This document shows positions 25,737 to 34,819 of a stretch of DNA of 64,000 nucleotides, one piece after another. Every line of letters begins with the position of its first letter. The stretch's first letter is position 1. Both the position numbers and the translations under genes were made by a program. This stretch comes from Bacillota bacterium (lineage in GTDB: Bacteria > Bacillota > Bacilli > Paenibacillales > Paenibacillaceae). The notes under the pieces were generated by a model. The model saw only the letters and a program-made list of their open reading frames with translations. It did not search any database and was not told where the DNA came from. The stretch spans positions 24,713 to 88,712 of the forward strand of contig JAEWAQ010000067.1 in the NCBI GenBank assembly GCA_023391635.1, given 5' to 3'.

Positions 25737-27997
25737 CCCGCTTCGCCTCCCTCCACGTGAAATTCAAGCGTATTGTAATCTACGATCACCTTCGTGCCGT
25801 CTTCATACGTCGTAGCGTAGATCCCTTCCGCCAGTTGCTCGTGATCCGCGATGCGCTGATGGTAGACGACGGACAACTGATCGAACCGGGCATATTCCTC
25901 TGCGATCCGGTCTTTCCATATCGCAAATTCGCTGCTGAACACATACTCGTAATCCGTATCCTTCAAAGCCCGGCTGGGAGCATGCGTCACGACAAAGTTC
26001 GGGATCGCTCCGTATTCGATTGCCTTCAGGAATTCCGCTTCATAATCGTTGCGAAGGTTGCCGGGATTGCCCGAATATTCGACCAAGCCGTGGACCGCGA
26101 TCGGATAGAAAGGCACAGTGGAGTCGATCATCAGATCGTAGCTGGATTCCATCGGAAACGCCTGCACCCAGTCCGTATGGCCGAGAGAATAATCGTTGCC
26201 CCGATAGACGCTCGCCATGCCCAGCTCCGCCCGCGTGTAATCCAGCAGTTCCTCGTAATAGAATGCCGTATCGCCTCGGGAAAGCGGCGCATCGGGATCG
26301 TAGTCGCTGCTCAACAAATTGCCGGGACCGTCAACATAATGAATGCCGTCGATGCCGATCTTTTTCAACGCATCGATGACTTCTTTCTGGGAGCGGATCG
26401 CAAGAGGCGGTTTTACGATAAAATCGCCCAACAGCCCCGGGATCAAGCTGTTGTTCTCATCGAAGCGGAACCGCCCTTGAAGAATCGTGCTATCGATGCT
26501 GCGGACGCCGTCCCTCTTCATCGTGAAAACAGAAAACTCCGGCGTTTTCCAACCGATAAAATCATCAAACATCACGCGAACGCCCCATTCGTTCATGCTG
26601 GCGGCAAACGTTCGGGCGCCGCTTGCTCCTCCCATTCCTTTCGAGATCGGCAGCCGGTCATCGGTAAACATGCGCCCGCTGTTTTGCCAGCCCATCACAT
26701 TCACCGTAATATTGTCCGCGCCTGATTCAAGCAACGCTTCCACCATCGATTCCGCCTGCGCGAAGGTGGTTGCGGTTTCGTACTGGAAACCGCCGAATTT
26801 GGGTTTCGTGCCGCCTCCTATGATCGTAAGCTTGAGCGGAACGTGTTTCACAGGCTGCAGGGCCGTTGGCATCATCCCGCTTTCCTCGAGATAATCCCGG
26901 TAAGCATGGGCCATGCCGACATAATCGGCCTCGCCGCCGGACAGCAACCGGTACTCCACGCGCCGGTCGGATCGAACGCGGCCTGCTTCCATCGTTCTAA
27001 CGGTTTCGTTCGTCAGACCGCTGAACTTGCGGCCGTACTCTTCACGGTACGTAAAGGAAGCGCCGATCGAATGGAATGACGATGCAATGCCGGCAGGCAC
27101 GGCTTTCACTTTGGCGCTGTACTTGCCTTCTTTCACGATCGCCGCATAAGCTTCGTTCCCGCGTTTCAGACCGAATACCGGATAACTGATCGTTTCTCTC
27201 AGCGGCGCAGACACCCGTTCTTTCAAATGCGCGGGATCGTCGCCGTAAATCGGAAATTCATACCCTTTCACGTTGGACGGCCGCTCGTAGTCGTAATGAA
27301 TCAATCCGCCCGGTCCGTCGGGCACAAAGAGATAGCCTTCTTCTTCCGTCCCGGATGGTGCGCCGAAGAACGGCAGCGGATTGATCGCATAAAATTTCTT
27401 CTCCCCGTCCTCGCGCAATCCGGCTTCCGGAATGAGCACCTCGAAGCCGTCATCCGTGAGCATATATTGCATGACGAAGGATAACGCAAGCTGCTCGTAC
27501 GTATAAGCAACCTGGACGCCGCCCGCGATTTTGACGAGGCTGGATGCCAGCTTCTTATCGAGCGAGTTGCTGGTCGTGCGCCTGATTTCCGTGCCGGTCA
27601 CATACTCCAGAATGAACGGGGATTGCAAGTTTTGCAATTGGGCCCCTTTGACCGTTTCGAGCTCGATCCGTTCCTGAGGAGGGTTGCTGCGCCACAAATA
27701 ACCGCTTTGTTTGTTCTGAACGGCGATTTGTGTCGTGACAGGATCGATCAGCAGGACAAAGCCGTCGTTCTCTGCCGCCTCCGCCCAACCGTCCGAACGG
27801 GGTTTCGGCGTCCAGGGTTCATCTTGCATAACGGGGAAGCTCGCCGTCGGCGGAGACCCGATATTCATCTCTTCCAACGACGGAAGACGATCGAACCGTC
27901 CGGCGACGACAGTTCCTCCAATGAAAAGAACGAGCGCAGCCAAGGCGAGCAGAAGCAGCCGAAACGTAATACTTGCCGCCCGGATCCGTTTAAGCAA
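25733..27997 (-). CDS. DUF5696-type membrane-anchored protein, probable TIM-barrel glycan enzyme
   Basis: 754 residues. One N-terminal membrane segment (about 12-32) without a lipobox anchors a large extracellular part. Residues about 380-700 alternate as in a (beta/alpha)8 barrel: LKLTIIGGG, ADNITVNVMGWQNSG, GVRVMFDDFIGWK, IDGIHYVDGPGNLL, MASVYRGNDYSLGHTDW. Conserved acidic and aromatic residues in these strands look like a glycoside-hydrolase active site. I recall such proteins annotated as DUF5696 in Paenibacillus, with no proven activity. It overlaps both neighbours by a few bases, placing it within the transporter operon, so it likely trims the imported glycan at the cell surface. Confidence 0.82.
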   Translation of the reverse strand: MLKRIRAASITFRLLLLALAALVLFIGGTVVAGRFDRLPSLEEMNIGSPPTASFPVMQDEPWTPKPRSDGWAEAAENDGFVLLIDPVTTQIAVQNKQSGYLWRSNPPQERIELETVKGAQLQNLQSPFILEYVTGTEIRRTTSNSLDKKLASSLVKIAGGVQVAYTYEQLALSFVMQYMLTDDGFEVLIPEAGLREDGEKKFYAINPLPFFGAPSGTEEEGYLFVPDGPGGLIHYDYERPSNVKGYEFPIYGDDPAHLKERVSAPLRETISYPVFGLKRGNEAYAAIVKEGKYSAKVKAVPAGIASSFHSIGASFTYREEYGRKFSGLTNETVRTMEAGRVRSDRRVEYRLLSGGEADYVGMAHAYRDYLEESGMMPTALQPVKHVPLKLTIIGGGTKPKFGGFQYETATTFAQAESMVEALLESGADNITVNVMGWQNSGRMFTDDRLPISKGMGGASGARTFAASMNEWGVRVMFDDFIGWKTPEFSVFTMKRDGVRSIDSTILQGRFRFDENNSLIPGLLGDFIVKPPLAIRSQKEVIDALKKIGIDGIHYVDGPGNLLSSDYDPDAPLSRGDTAFYYEELLDYTRAELGMASVYRGNDYSLGHTDWVQAFPMESSYDLMIDSTVPFYPIAVHGLVEYSGNPGNLRNDYEAEFLKAIEYGAIPNFVVTHAPSRALKDTDYEYVFSSEFAIWKDRIAEEYARFDQLSVVYHQRIADHEQLAEGIYATTYEDGTKVIVDYNTLEFHVEGGEAG

Positions 27998-30035
27998 CGA
28001 AGGTCACCTCCCGGTAAATTTGCTGGATGAACGCGAGCAGGTTGCCGCTGAGCCCGATCATGATCGCGCCGAATACCCAGATCACGGCGACGGTAAATAA
28101 CGTAATCGCGATGTTTTTGGCGGTCTCCATAAATTCGAAGTTATGCGTGACCTGTGTCATGACGAAAAGCAGCACGATGATCCAGACCCACATGATTTGC
28201 CGAATCAAGCTGTAAATGACCCATTCCTCGTAAACCAGAATATTCGAAACCAACGTGGCGGCAAGCGTCAGCAAAATATAGGGCATCAGTGCAAACGCGC
28301 TGGCCTGCAGCACTTCCCGGAACCTTCCCTCTCCGCCTTTGACGGTGCTCACCAAATAGTTGGCGATAATCCAGGTCGCCCATGGAACGATAAGCAGTCC
28401 GACCGACAACGCAAGATTGACTTTCGCAATATCATAGGGATAGGCCAGAAGGCTGGAACCGAAGATGGCATACAGATTTACCGCGACGGCCGCGCCCAGG
28501 ATCAGCGCAATGACCCCATACGATACTTTCCGCTCCTTGATGCGATAGTAGCCTTCATAGGGATGGAACATGACGTACAAAGCGCCCTGCAATTCCATTC
28601 CATAGCGCCTAAGCCACGGGGGCCAGTTCACTTTGCCGAATATTTGCTTTCTTCTTCGATAGAGGAACGACACTGCCCAGAAAACGGCGATCAGGACGGC
28701 GAGCAGCGTGACAAAATGGGTCTTAAGCCAGTCATAACGAACGAACCAGAACGCGTCGGAATAGCCGGCGGCGTTTCTGGCTTCCTTAAAATAGGCAACC
28801 GCTTCGGCATATTTGCCTTCGTTCATCGCCTGTTGGCCGAGTCCGGTGAGCGCAAAATCGATCATGCCGTTCTGTCTTCTCACTTCTTCCCAATACGAAT
28901 CTGCCTCTGCATATCGGCCCTGAAAGTACAATTCATTCGCCTTGAGAAGCGTATCGCCGAAGCTTGTCCGCTCGAATACCTGAACCAAATTTTGCGCGCT
29001 GTCGAGCACCCAGATGTCCTGGTTGCCGGAAATATCCAGGCTGGTCGGGAAGGCGGTTACGCCTTGCTGACGCGCGGCTGCGTCGGCCGTGCCGAACCCC
29101 AAAAACTGAAATCCGGTAGGATCGTAGATTTGAAGATCTCCGAACCTTGTACTGTAGGCATACATAAATCCTTCCGCGTCCATGACCGTATCGATCAAAT
29201 ACGGGTCGAACGGCCGGTTCCCGAACGCGTCTTGTCCGCCTGCGTTCAACTTGCGGATTTGCCCGTCGCTGACCGTACCGGAGCTGGTCACGAGGAGGAA
29301 GCCGTCATCGGTAAGCGAAATGTTTTGAATGGCGTTCGGCCGGATCGGCGCAAGCCGCTCCACTTGATCCCGGGGAAGAATCATCCGCTGCAGCCGGTTC
29401 ATAAGCGACATACTGGCTTTATTGGCGCCGAAAAATCCGGTAAATTCCCCTTTCGCGTTCATGCGAAAAAGACCTTGATACGTATTTTTGACAACGATGT
29501 ACATGACCCCTCTGCGATCGACAACCAACTTCGTAGGCAGAAAATGATAGGTGTCGAACAGCAAATCGGACTTCGGCTTCTCGAACGCCTCGATAAACCG
29601 TCCCTCGCGATCGTACTTCACAATCGAGCGGCCTTCCGTATTCGCCACATAAACCGTGCCTTTGGCGTCGGTGAATACCCCTTCCGGCGCGTTCAGCTTC
29701 CCGGGTCCTTCCTCGTCGCCGATGCTGCGTATGAATTCGCCATTCCCGTCGAGCTCCACAATCCGGTTGTTACCGGTATCGGCAATATACACATGTCCGT
29801 TCTCGGCGATAAACAGATCGCTCGGCGAAGAGAATGGACGATCCACCCGGTTGCTATCGATAATTTGCTTAGGTACATATACGGGCTGAATGTTCGTAAC
29901 TTCGCCGTTCTGTCTGTCGATCAATCCCGTCGAATAAGGCAGTTGGGCGGAACCGACGGAGGGGAAGAGCATGGAAAGCAGGCACAGCGTCAACACGATT
30001 TTTGCGACAAATCGCTTTGCAAGCAATGTTCTCAT
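27990..30035 (-). CDS. NHL-repeat/TPR/Yip1-domain membrane protein
   Basis: 681 residues. Signal peptide (cleavage near SVGSAQ, about 30). Residues 50-345 carry NHL propeller repeats (FSSPSDLFIAENGHVYIADTGNNRIV and similar). A short TPR-like helical pair (about 365-430: YAEADSYWEEVRRQ, YAEAVAYFKEARNA) follows, then a membrane segment (about 447-463), then a C-terminal Yip1-like domain with about five membrane spans (YGMELQGALYVMFHPYEGYY, VIALILGAAVAVNLYAIF). This order puts a sensor-like propeller outside, tied to a multi-span domain. Its place between two permease pairs suggests a role in transporter assembly or glycan sensing; function unproven. Confidence 0.85.
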   Translation of the reverse strand: MRTLLAKRFVAKIVLTLCLLSMLFPSVGSAQLPYSTGLIDRQNGEVTNIQPVYVPKQIIDSNRVDRPFSSPSDLFIAENGHVYIADTGNNRIVELDGNGEFIRSIGDEEGPGKLNAPEGVFTDAKGTVYVANTEGRSIVKYDREGRFIEAFEKPKSDLLFDTYHFLPTKLVVDRRGVMYIVVKNTYQGLFRMNAKGEFTGFFGANKASMSLMNRLQRMILPRDQVERLAPIRPNAIQNISLTDDGFLLVTSSGTVSDGQIRKLNAGGQDAFGNRPFDPYLIDTVMDAEGFMYAYSTRFGDLQIYDPTGFQFLGFGTADAAARQQGVTAFPTSLDISGNQDIWVLDSAQNLVQVFERTSFGDTLLKANELYFQGRYAEADSYWEEVRRQNGMIDFALTGLGQQAMNEGKYAEAVAYFKEARNAAGYSDAFWFVRYDWLKTHFVTLLAVLIAVFWAVSFLYRRRKQIFGKVNWPPWLRRYGMELQGALYVMFHPYEGYYRIKERKVSYGVIALILGAAVAVNLYAIFGSSLLAYPYDIAKVNLALSVGLLIVPWATWIIANYLVSTVKGGEGRFREVLQASAFALMPYILLTLAATLVSNILVYEEWVIYSLIRQIMWVWIIVLLFVMTQVTHNFEFMETAKNIAITLFTVAVIWVFGAIMIGLSGNLLAFIQQIYREVTFVA

Positions 30036-30040
30036 CCCCC

Positions 30041-30895
30041 TTATTTCACGCCGGAGTGAAGCATGGTCTCGATCATTCTTCGTTGAAACAAGATGAACAG
30101 GATGACATTGGGCAGGAACATGAGCAATGAAATCGCCGCCTGCACGCTCGCTGACGCAACGCCGGGGATGTTGATGGTGAACGATTGCGCATAGTACGCC
30201 ATCGTCCGGAGCGAATCTTTGGTGATGTAATACGTCGAAGTAATAATATCCCTGTAAACCAACTGGAACGTAATGATACAGATGGTTGCGACTGCGGGCG
30301 CCGTCAGCGGAATGACGATGCGGGAGAAAATCTTCAGGTCTCGCGCGCCGTCCAGCTTGGCGGCATCCATAATCTCGCTTGGGATCTGGTCAATGAATTG
30401 CTTCATGAGAAAGACGCCGATCGAGGATGCAACGTAGGGCAAAATATGCGCGAAATACGTATCGTTCAGGCCCAGGCCGCTGACGACGAGATAACGCGGG
30501 ATTACGATCATCTCCGGCACGATAATGAGGGACAGCATCACCATTGTCATAATCGCCGACTTGAAATGAAAACGGTGCTTGGACAGCACGTAGCCGGCCA
30601 GCGTACTGACGATCACCACCGAGCCGAGCACGACAACCGCAACGAAGACGCTGTTGAACAAGAAACGGGAAAACGGAATCGCGCCGGCGGCGGCATGGAT
30701 AAACAGCGCTTCGAAGTTGCCCCAGGTCGGATCCTGAACGAAGATGGTCGGCGGGAACATGTACAGCTCCGTTTGCGGTTTGAAGGCATGGTTGAACAGA
30801 AACACGATGGGAATAAACATAAACAGGCCGATGCCGGTCAGAAACAGTACGAGAAAAACCTGGAAAGAGGTCACTTTGCGGAAGGCGTATCCCAC
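30041..30895 (-). CDS. Carbohydrate ABC transporter permease (MalG/CUT1 type)
   Basis: 284 residues. Six membrane spans, first FQVFLVLFLTGIGLFMFIPIVFLF. The coupling loop is MDAAKLDGARDLKIFSRIVIPLT. It starts directly after the MalF-type gene and pairs with it; this is the first of two permease pairs in the operon and should serve the 995-residue binding protein. Confidence 0.93.
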   Translation of the reverse strand: MGYAFRKVTSFQVFLVLFLTGIGLFMFIPIVFLFNHAFKPQTELYMFPPTIFVQDPTWGNFEALFIHAAAGAIPFSRFLFNSVFVAVVVLGSVVIVSTLAGYVLSKHRFHFKSAIMTMVMLSLIIVPEMIVIPRYLVVSGLGLNDTYFAHILPYVASSIGVFLMKQFIDQIPSEIMDAAKLDGARDLKIFSRIVIPLTAPAVATICIITFQLVYRDIITSTYYITKDSLRTMAYYAQSFTINIPGVASASVQAAISLLMFLPNVILFILFQRRMIETMLHSGVK

Positions 30896-31828
30896 TTACT
30901 CATCCTCCTTCGTGCGGAATAACGTGTAGCTTAATTTCATCAGGCCGAAGCCCAGCAGCATCATAAATACGGACAACGCGGAGGAGTAGCCCCACTCATA
31001 GCGGAGATACGCATAATCCTCGATATGATTCGTAAGCAGGTGCCCTGCATAATTGGGCGATACGGTCGCGCCCGTCAACAGGCTGGAATTGTCCCCGGCT
31101 TGCAAGGTAGCGACGATGGACATGACCGCGCCGAACAGCATTTGCGGCTTCATCGACGGTATCGTAATATAGTACACTTCCTGCAGCCGGTTGCGGATGC
31201 CGTCGATCCGGCCCGCCTCGTACAGTTCCGTATTGACCGTCTGCAATCCGCCGAGCATGGCCAGAAAGCCGACACCCATACTCGTCCACAGCGATACCAG
31301 AATCATGATCGTCATCAAAGTATCCGGGTCCTGAAGCCACAAGATCGGAGACTCGATAAAGCCGAGCCGAATCAGAATGTTATTAAAATAGGCGGCACGG
31401 TCGCCGCTGAACGCTGCGACCCAGATGACGGCCAGCCCGACCGATGACGCCATATACGGCGCATAAAGCGCAAGCGTGTAAAAAGTGCGGATCTTGTTCG
31501 GCAATTGATGGATCAGCCAGGCGAACAAGAAGGAAAGCAGGTAACCGCCCGGTCCGACGATGACCGCGAATTTCAACGTGTTCGGCAGCGTATTCATCAT
31601 AAACACGGTATCTTGCGTGAACATGTTGATATAGTTGTTGAACCCGATCAACCTTGGCGTTCCGATTCCGTTAAAGGAGGTAAAGCTTAATCCGAACGCC
31701 ATCAACACCGGAACGGCGGTAAAGGCGATAAAGCATAACAGGAAGGGCGCCAAAAACAGATACGATAGCCGGTCCCGCCAGCATTCCAGCGCAAACTGGA
31801 GGAGTCTGCTGTTTGGTGAGGTTTTCAT
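30896..31828 (-). CDS. Sugar ABC transporter permease (MalF/UgpA type)
   Basis: 310 residues. Membrane spans begin YLFLAPFLLCFIAFTAVPVLMAF; the coupling loop is YEAGRIDGIRNRLQEVYYITIPSM. It lies three bases after the large binding-protein gene and immediately before its MalG-type partner. Confidence 0.93.
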   Translation of the reverse strand: MKTSPNSRLLQFALECWRDRLSYLFLAPFLLCFIAFTAVPVLMAFGLSFTSFNGIGTPRLIGFNNYINMFTQDTVFMMNTLPNTLKFAVIVGPGGYLLSFLFAWLIHQLPNKIRTFYTLALYAPYMASSVGLAVIWVAAFSGDRAAYFNNILIRLGFIESPILWLQDPDTLMTIMILVSLWTSMGVGFLAMLGGLQTVNTELYEAGRIDGIRNRLQEVYYITIPSMKPQMLFGAVMSIVATLQAGDNSSLLTGATVSPNYAGHLLTNHIEDYAYLRYEWGYSSALSVFMMLLGFGLMKLSYTLFRTKEDE

Positions 31829-31831
31829 AAT

Positions 31832-34819
31832 CTACTCCTTCCTGTAAGGCTGTTGATAGATTGGAATTTCCAGATCGTCGCCAGGCCGGATGCCGAACTC
31901 GAGCTGCTTGCGCTGCATTTCCCGCAGGAAAGCCTTCTGGGCGTCGTCCAGCGCTTCTCTTGGCGGAATGCCGCTGAGCACCGCATTGTTCCAGGCAAAA
32001 TCCATTTCGCGCGGCAGCATGTAGTACCCGGGAACGAAAGGCATATTTTTCTCCCATCGCCATTGCTCATTGATCGCGAGCAAATCTTCTTCCTCCCAGG
32101 GCAGTGTCTGCATGGCGTTCACATTCGCGGTGTGCCAGCGGTAGGCGATGCCGGCGAATGATTCGATATCGCGGCCGTACCGGCTCTGCACGTCGTCCGA
32201 AGTCCACCAGTCAAGAAAAGCCCATGCTTTCTCCTTCTTGTCGCTCGCCTCGAACATCAGAGCCGAAGTTACGCCTTGAGACGACCATCTCTCCACCGTC
32301 CCGTCCGGCTGCTTCACCCCGGGAATCGGCAGCATCATCCAGTTTCCGGCCAGCTCGGGAGCCGCGATCCGGAGCTGAATGTACGTGGAAATATCGCCAA
32401 CGCCGACTGGCGTCCAACCATAGCGGAAATAGTTGAAAAATTCCTGTACATCCCTGGGCAGATCGTATTTCGTAAACCATTCCGTCCATCGTTTGAATGC
32501 TTCGTATCCTTGGTCGCTCGCTAATTGCGGCATCAACCCGTCAGGAGAATAAAATTCGGCGCCATGCTGATAGTACGCCGTAATAAAATCAGACCTGAGC
32601 GGCATGAAGGAAGTGCCAGACGTTATGATATTGGCCAATCTCGGATAGTGGAAGCTCATCGTATTCTCCTGCAGCGTCGGGAGCATCTCGATGACATCCT
32701 CCCACGTATCGGGCGGCTCGAGCCCCAATTGTTCCAGAATGTCCGTGCGGACGAACAACATGTTGTAGGTCACCGCTTCCGGTAGGCCGTAAACTTTGCC
32801 GTCGTAGGTGTAGGAGCGCATGATGCCGGGATTGAACCTCCGGTACACTTCTTCGAAGCCTTCGAACTGTGTCAAATCCACGGCGGCGCCGCGCATCGCA
32901 TAGTCCACCGGAACTTCCATGCCGAAGCCCAGCGCCACATCCGGCTGTCTGCCCGCTGCCGCGCTCATCATCAACGTTTGCTGGCTCGTCATGAGGCTGA
33001 GGTTGACTTCAATTCCTGTGCGCGGCGTAAATTCCTCGTCGATCATGGCCTGGAGCAGATCGACATAATCGCGGTTTCGCTGCACCCAGATCGTCAGCGC
33101 CTCGTCATTGCCGTAATCGTTCTCATCGTATTTTTGGACGAAGGTGCGGAAAAAGTCGGACATCGCATACTTCATTTTGCCCCAGGCGCCCGGCGGCCGG
33201 ATCTCCGGGTCGGCATTCGGCGTCCGCACGACGAGTTGATCGATGTATAAAGGCTGACTTTCGATCGTTTGCGTCCAGTTATTGATGCTCAGCTTGATCT
33301 CCGTGAAAGCGCCAACTTCGTTAGGCAGGTTGTTGACGTCGTCAATCAACCGGTCCAGACGATCAACCGCGGCATCCAGCGCGGATGTCGCCCCGGAGCT
33401 GTTCTGGTACAGACCTTTCAAATAATCGCTGATCGATTGCAAGTCATCCCTCAGACGAACCAGCTTTACATCGATTTCCGGATCGTACCGTTTCATTTCC
33501 CACACCCGCGAGGTGTCCAGGTTGACTACGCCTCCGAAACCGTAATTGCCGGAGATGATGCGCACGTTTTGTTCAATGTCGGTCAACCGTTCATTGATTT
33601 CATACAACGCCAGAATAGCGGTTCGGATCAGCGAATTGTCCACCGTCATTTCGAGCTCATGGGTTCCCTCAGTCAAATAAAACAGATAGGGATTGCCCTC
33701 TCCGTTCGCGAGCGTTCCCAATTGGACGGACGTGCCCGGCGCGAATTCATAACGAAGCATCTCCCGGAAAGGAACTTTTCCGTCTAACTTGATTGTTCGG
33801 TAAACGGTCGCATCGCCGTTATATCCTTGAAAATATTTAAGATCCAGCGCATACTGGCCCGTATGCGGCACGGTGATCTCCCATACGACCGATTCGCCGG
33901 GATTTTGCCAGGTCGTGCCTCCCATCGCATTGTATACGATTCTTCCCAGCGGGTTGGGGGAGATGAACGCGTTCGAAATGCTGATCGTCCGAACGCTTGA
34001 TGCGGTTTTTCGTTTGAACTGTTCCCCTTCAATGGCGGCATACCAGGCTTCGGAAGACGGTTCAGCATCCGACTGCGATGCATATTCGGCATAAGCGGGA
34101 ATGCGGTACGGCGATACGAAAGCAAGGGAGTGCAAGGAGATCGGCTCCTTCACCCCAACGAGGCGCACGGTGTGCTTCCCTTGCGAAAGCGCGAATCTCA
34201 GCGGCTCAGGCGAAACCGTATGATCGGAAATCCATTGTTCGTTCCAGTCTTTTATCTCCTCTTGCACAGGGCGGATTTCGTTGTTGATCTCATTGCGTTC
34301 GTAAGGATATTGGCTATCTTTCCACAAACGGTCAAGCCCCAGGCGCTCCGCTTCCTTAAATGGAAATTGTCCATCGATTTGAATGCCGCGGACGATCTGG
34401 CTGAAGCTTCCTTCCAACGAAGCATATTTGACGATGAGTTGATAATAGCCGTCCTCGGGCACATTGATTTGCCACTCCAGCCAGCCTTTATGGTTGTTCC
34501 AGTCCACGACGTCAGCCGCGAGCCGATCGTCGCGGCGCCGCTGAAGCTCGGCATCCGGCGAAGCGGCGCTGTAATCCGCCGCCGATACCCGGACCTCCAC
34601 ACCCTGGGTATCTTTCAAGGCACCAGCGGCCTCGCTTCGGATCCATTGCACATAGGAAATGTCTTGACTGTTCAGGGTTTGAATCTTTTGATATAGTTCC
34701 TCTTCGGGAATGACAGGGAAACTGGCGGTTTCATCCGCAAGGCTTCGCCATATCAGGAATAATGCCGCGATCAGGAGCGCACCGCCTGTCCATGCCAGGT
34801 AACGTTTTCTTCGCCTCAT
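31832..34819 (-). CDS. Giant membrane-anchored solute-binding protein with N-terminal jelly-roll domains
   Basis: 995 residues, about twice the usual size. An uncleaved membrane anchor (about 8-24, no lipobox Cys) is followed by two CBM-like beta-sandwich units (about 65-240 with WLEWQINVPEDGYYQLIVKYA, and about 285-400 with VVWEITVPHTGQYALDLKYFQG). A helical segment with a possible coiled coil (about 450-520) comes next, and a family-1 solute-binding domain fills the last 430 residues (PDVALGFGMEVPVDYAMRGA, FVRTDILEQLGLEPPDTWEDV). The sandwich domains probably capture a polymer before oligomer hand-over to the permeases just downstream. It overlaps the ATPase gene by four bases. Confidence 0.88.
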   Translation of the reverse strand: MRRRKRYLAWTGGALLIAALFLIWRSLADETASFPVIPEEELYQKIQTLNSQDISYVQWIRSEAAGALKDTQGVEVRVSAADYSAASPDAELQRRRDDRLAADVVDWNNHKGWLEWQINVPEDGYYQLIVKYASLEGSFSQIVRGIQIDGQFPFKEAERLGLDRLWKDSQYPYERNEINNEIRPVQEEIKDWNEQWISDHTVSPEPLRFALSQGKHTVRLVGVKEPISLHSLAFVSPYRIPAYAEYASQSDAEPSSEAWYAAIEGEQFKRKTASSVRTISISNAFISPNPLGRIVYNAMGGTTWQNPGESVVWEITVPHTGQYALDLKYFQGYNGDATVYRTIKLDGKVPFREMLRYEFAPGTSVQLGTLANGEGNPYLFYLTEGTHELEMTVDNSLIRTAILALYEINERLTDIEQNVRIISGNYGFGGVVNLDTSRVWEMKRYDPEIDVKLVRLRDDLQSISDYLKGLYQNSSGATSALDAAVDRLDRLIDDVNNLPNEVGAFTEIKLSINNWTQTIESQPLYIDQLVVRTPNADPEIRPPGAWGKMKYAMSDFFRTFVQKYDENDYGNDEALTIWVQRNRDYVDLLQAMIDEEFTPRTGIEVNLSLMTSQQTLMMSAAAGRQPDVALGFGMEVPVDYAMRGAAVDLTQFEGFEEVYRRFNPGIMRSYTYDGKVYGLPEAVTYNMLFVRTDILEQLGLEPPDTWEDVIEMLPTLQENTMSFHYPRLANIITSGTSFMPLRSDFITAYYQHGAEFYSPDGLMPQLASDQGYEAFKRWTEWFTKYDLPRDVQEFFNYFRYGWTPVGVGDISTYIQLRIAAPELAGNWMMLPIPGVKQPDGTVERWSSQGVTSALMFEASDKKEKAWAFLDWWTSDDVQSRYGRDIESFAGIAYRWHTANVNAMQTLPWEEEDLLAINEQWRWEKNMPFVPGYYMLPREMDFAWNNAVLSGIPPREALDDAQKAFLREMQRKQLEFGIRPGDDLEIPIYQQPYRKE

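Noticed and set aside
28143..30059. A 638-codon open frame on the plus strand
   Set aside because: It lies fully opposite the NHL-Yip1 gene, has no ribosome binding site and low-complexity composition; it is an antisense shadow.
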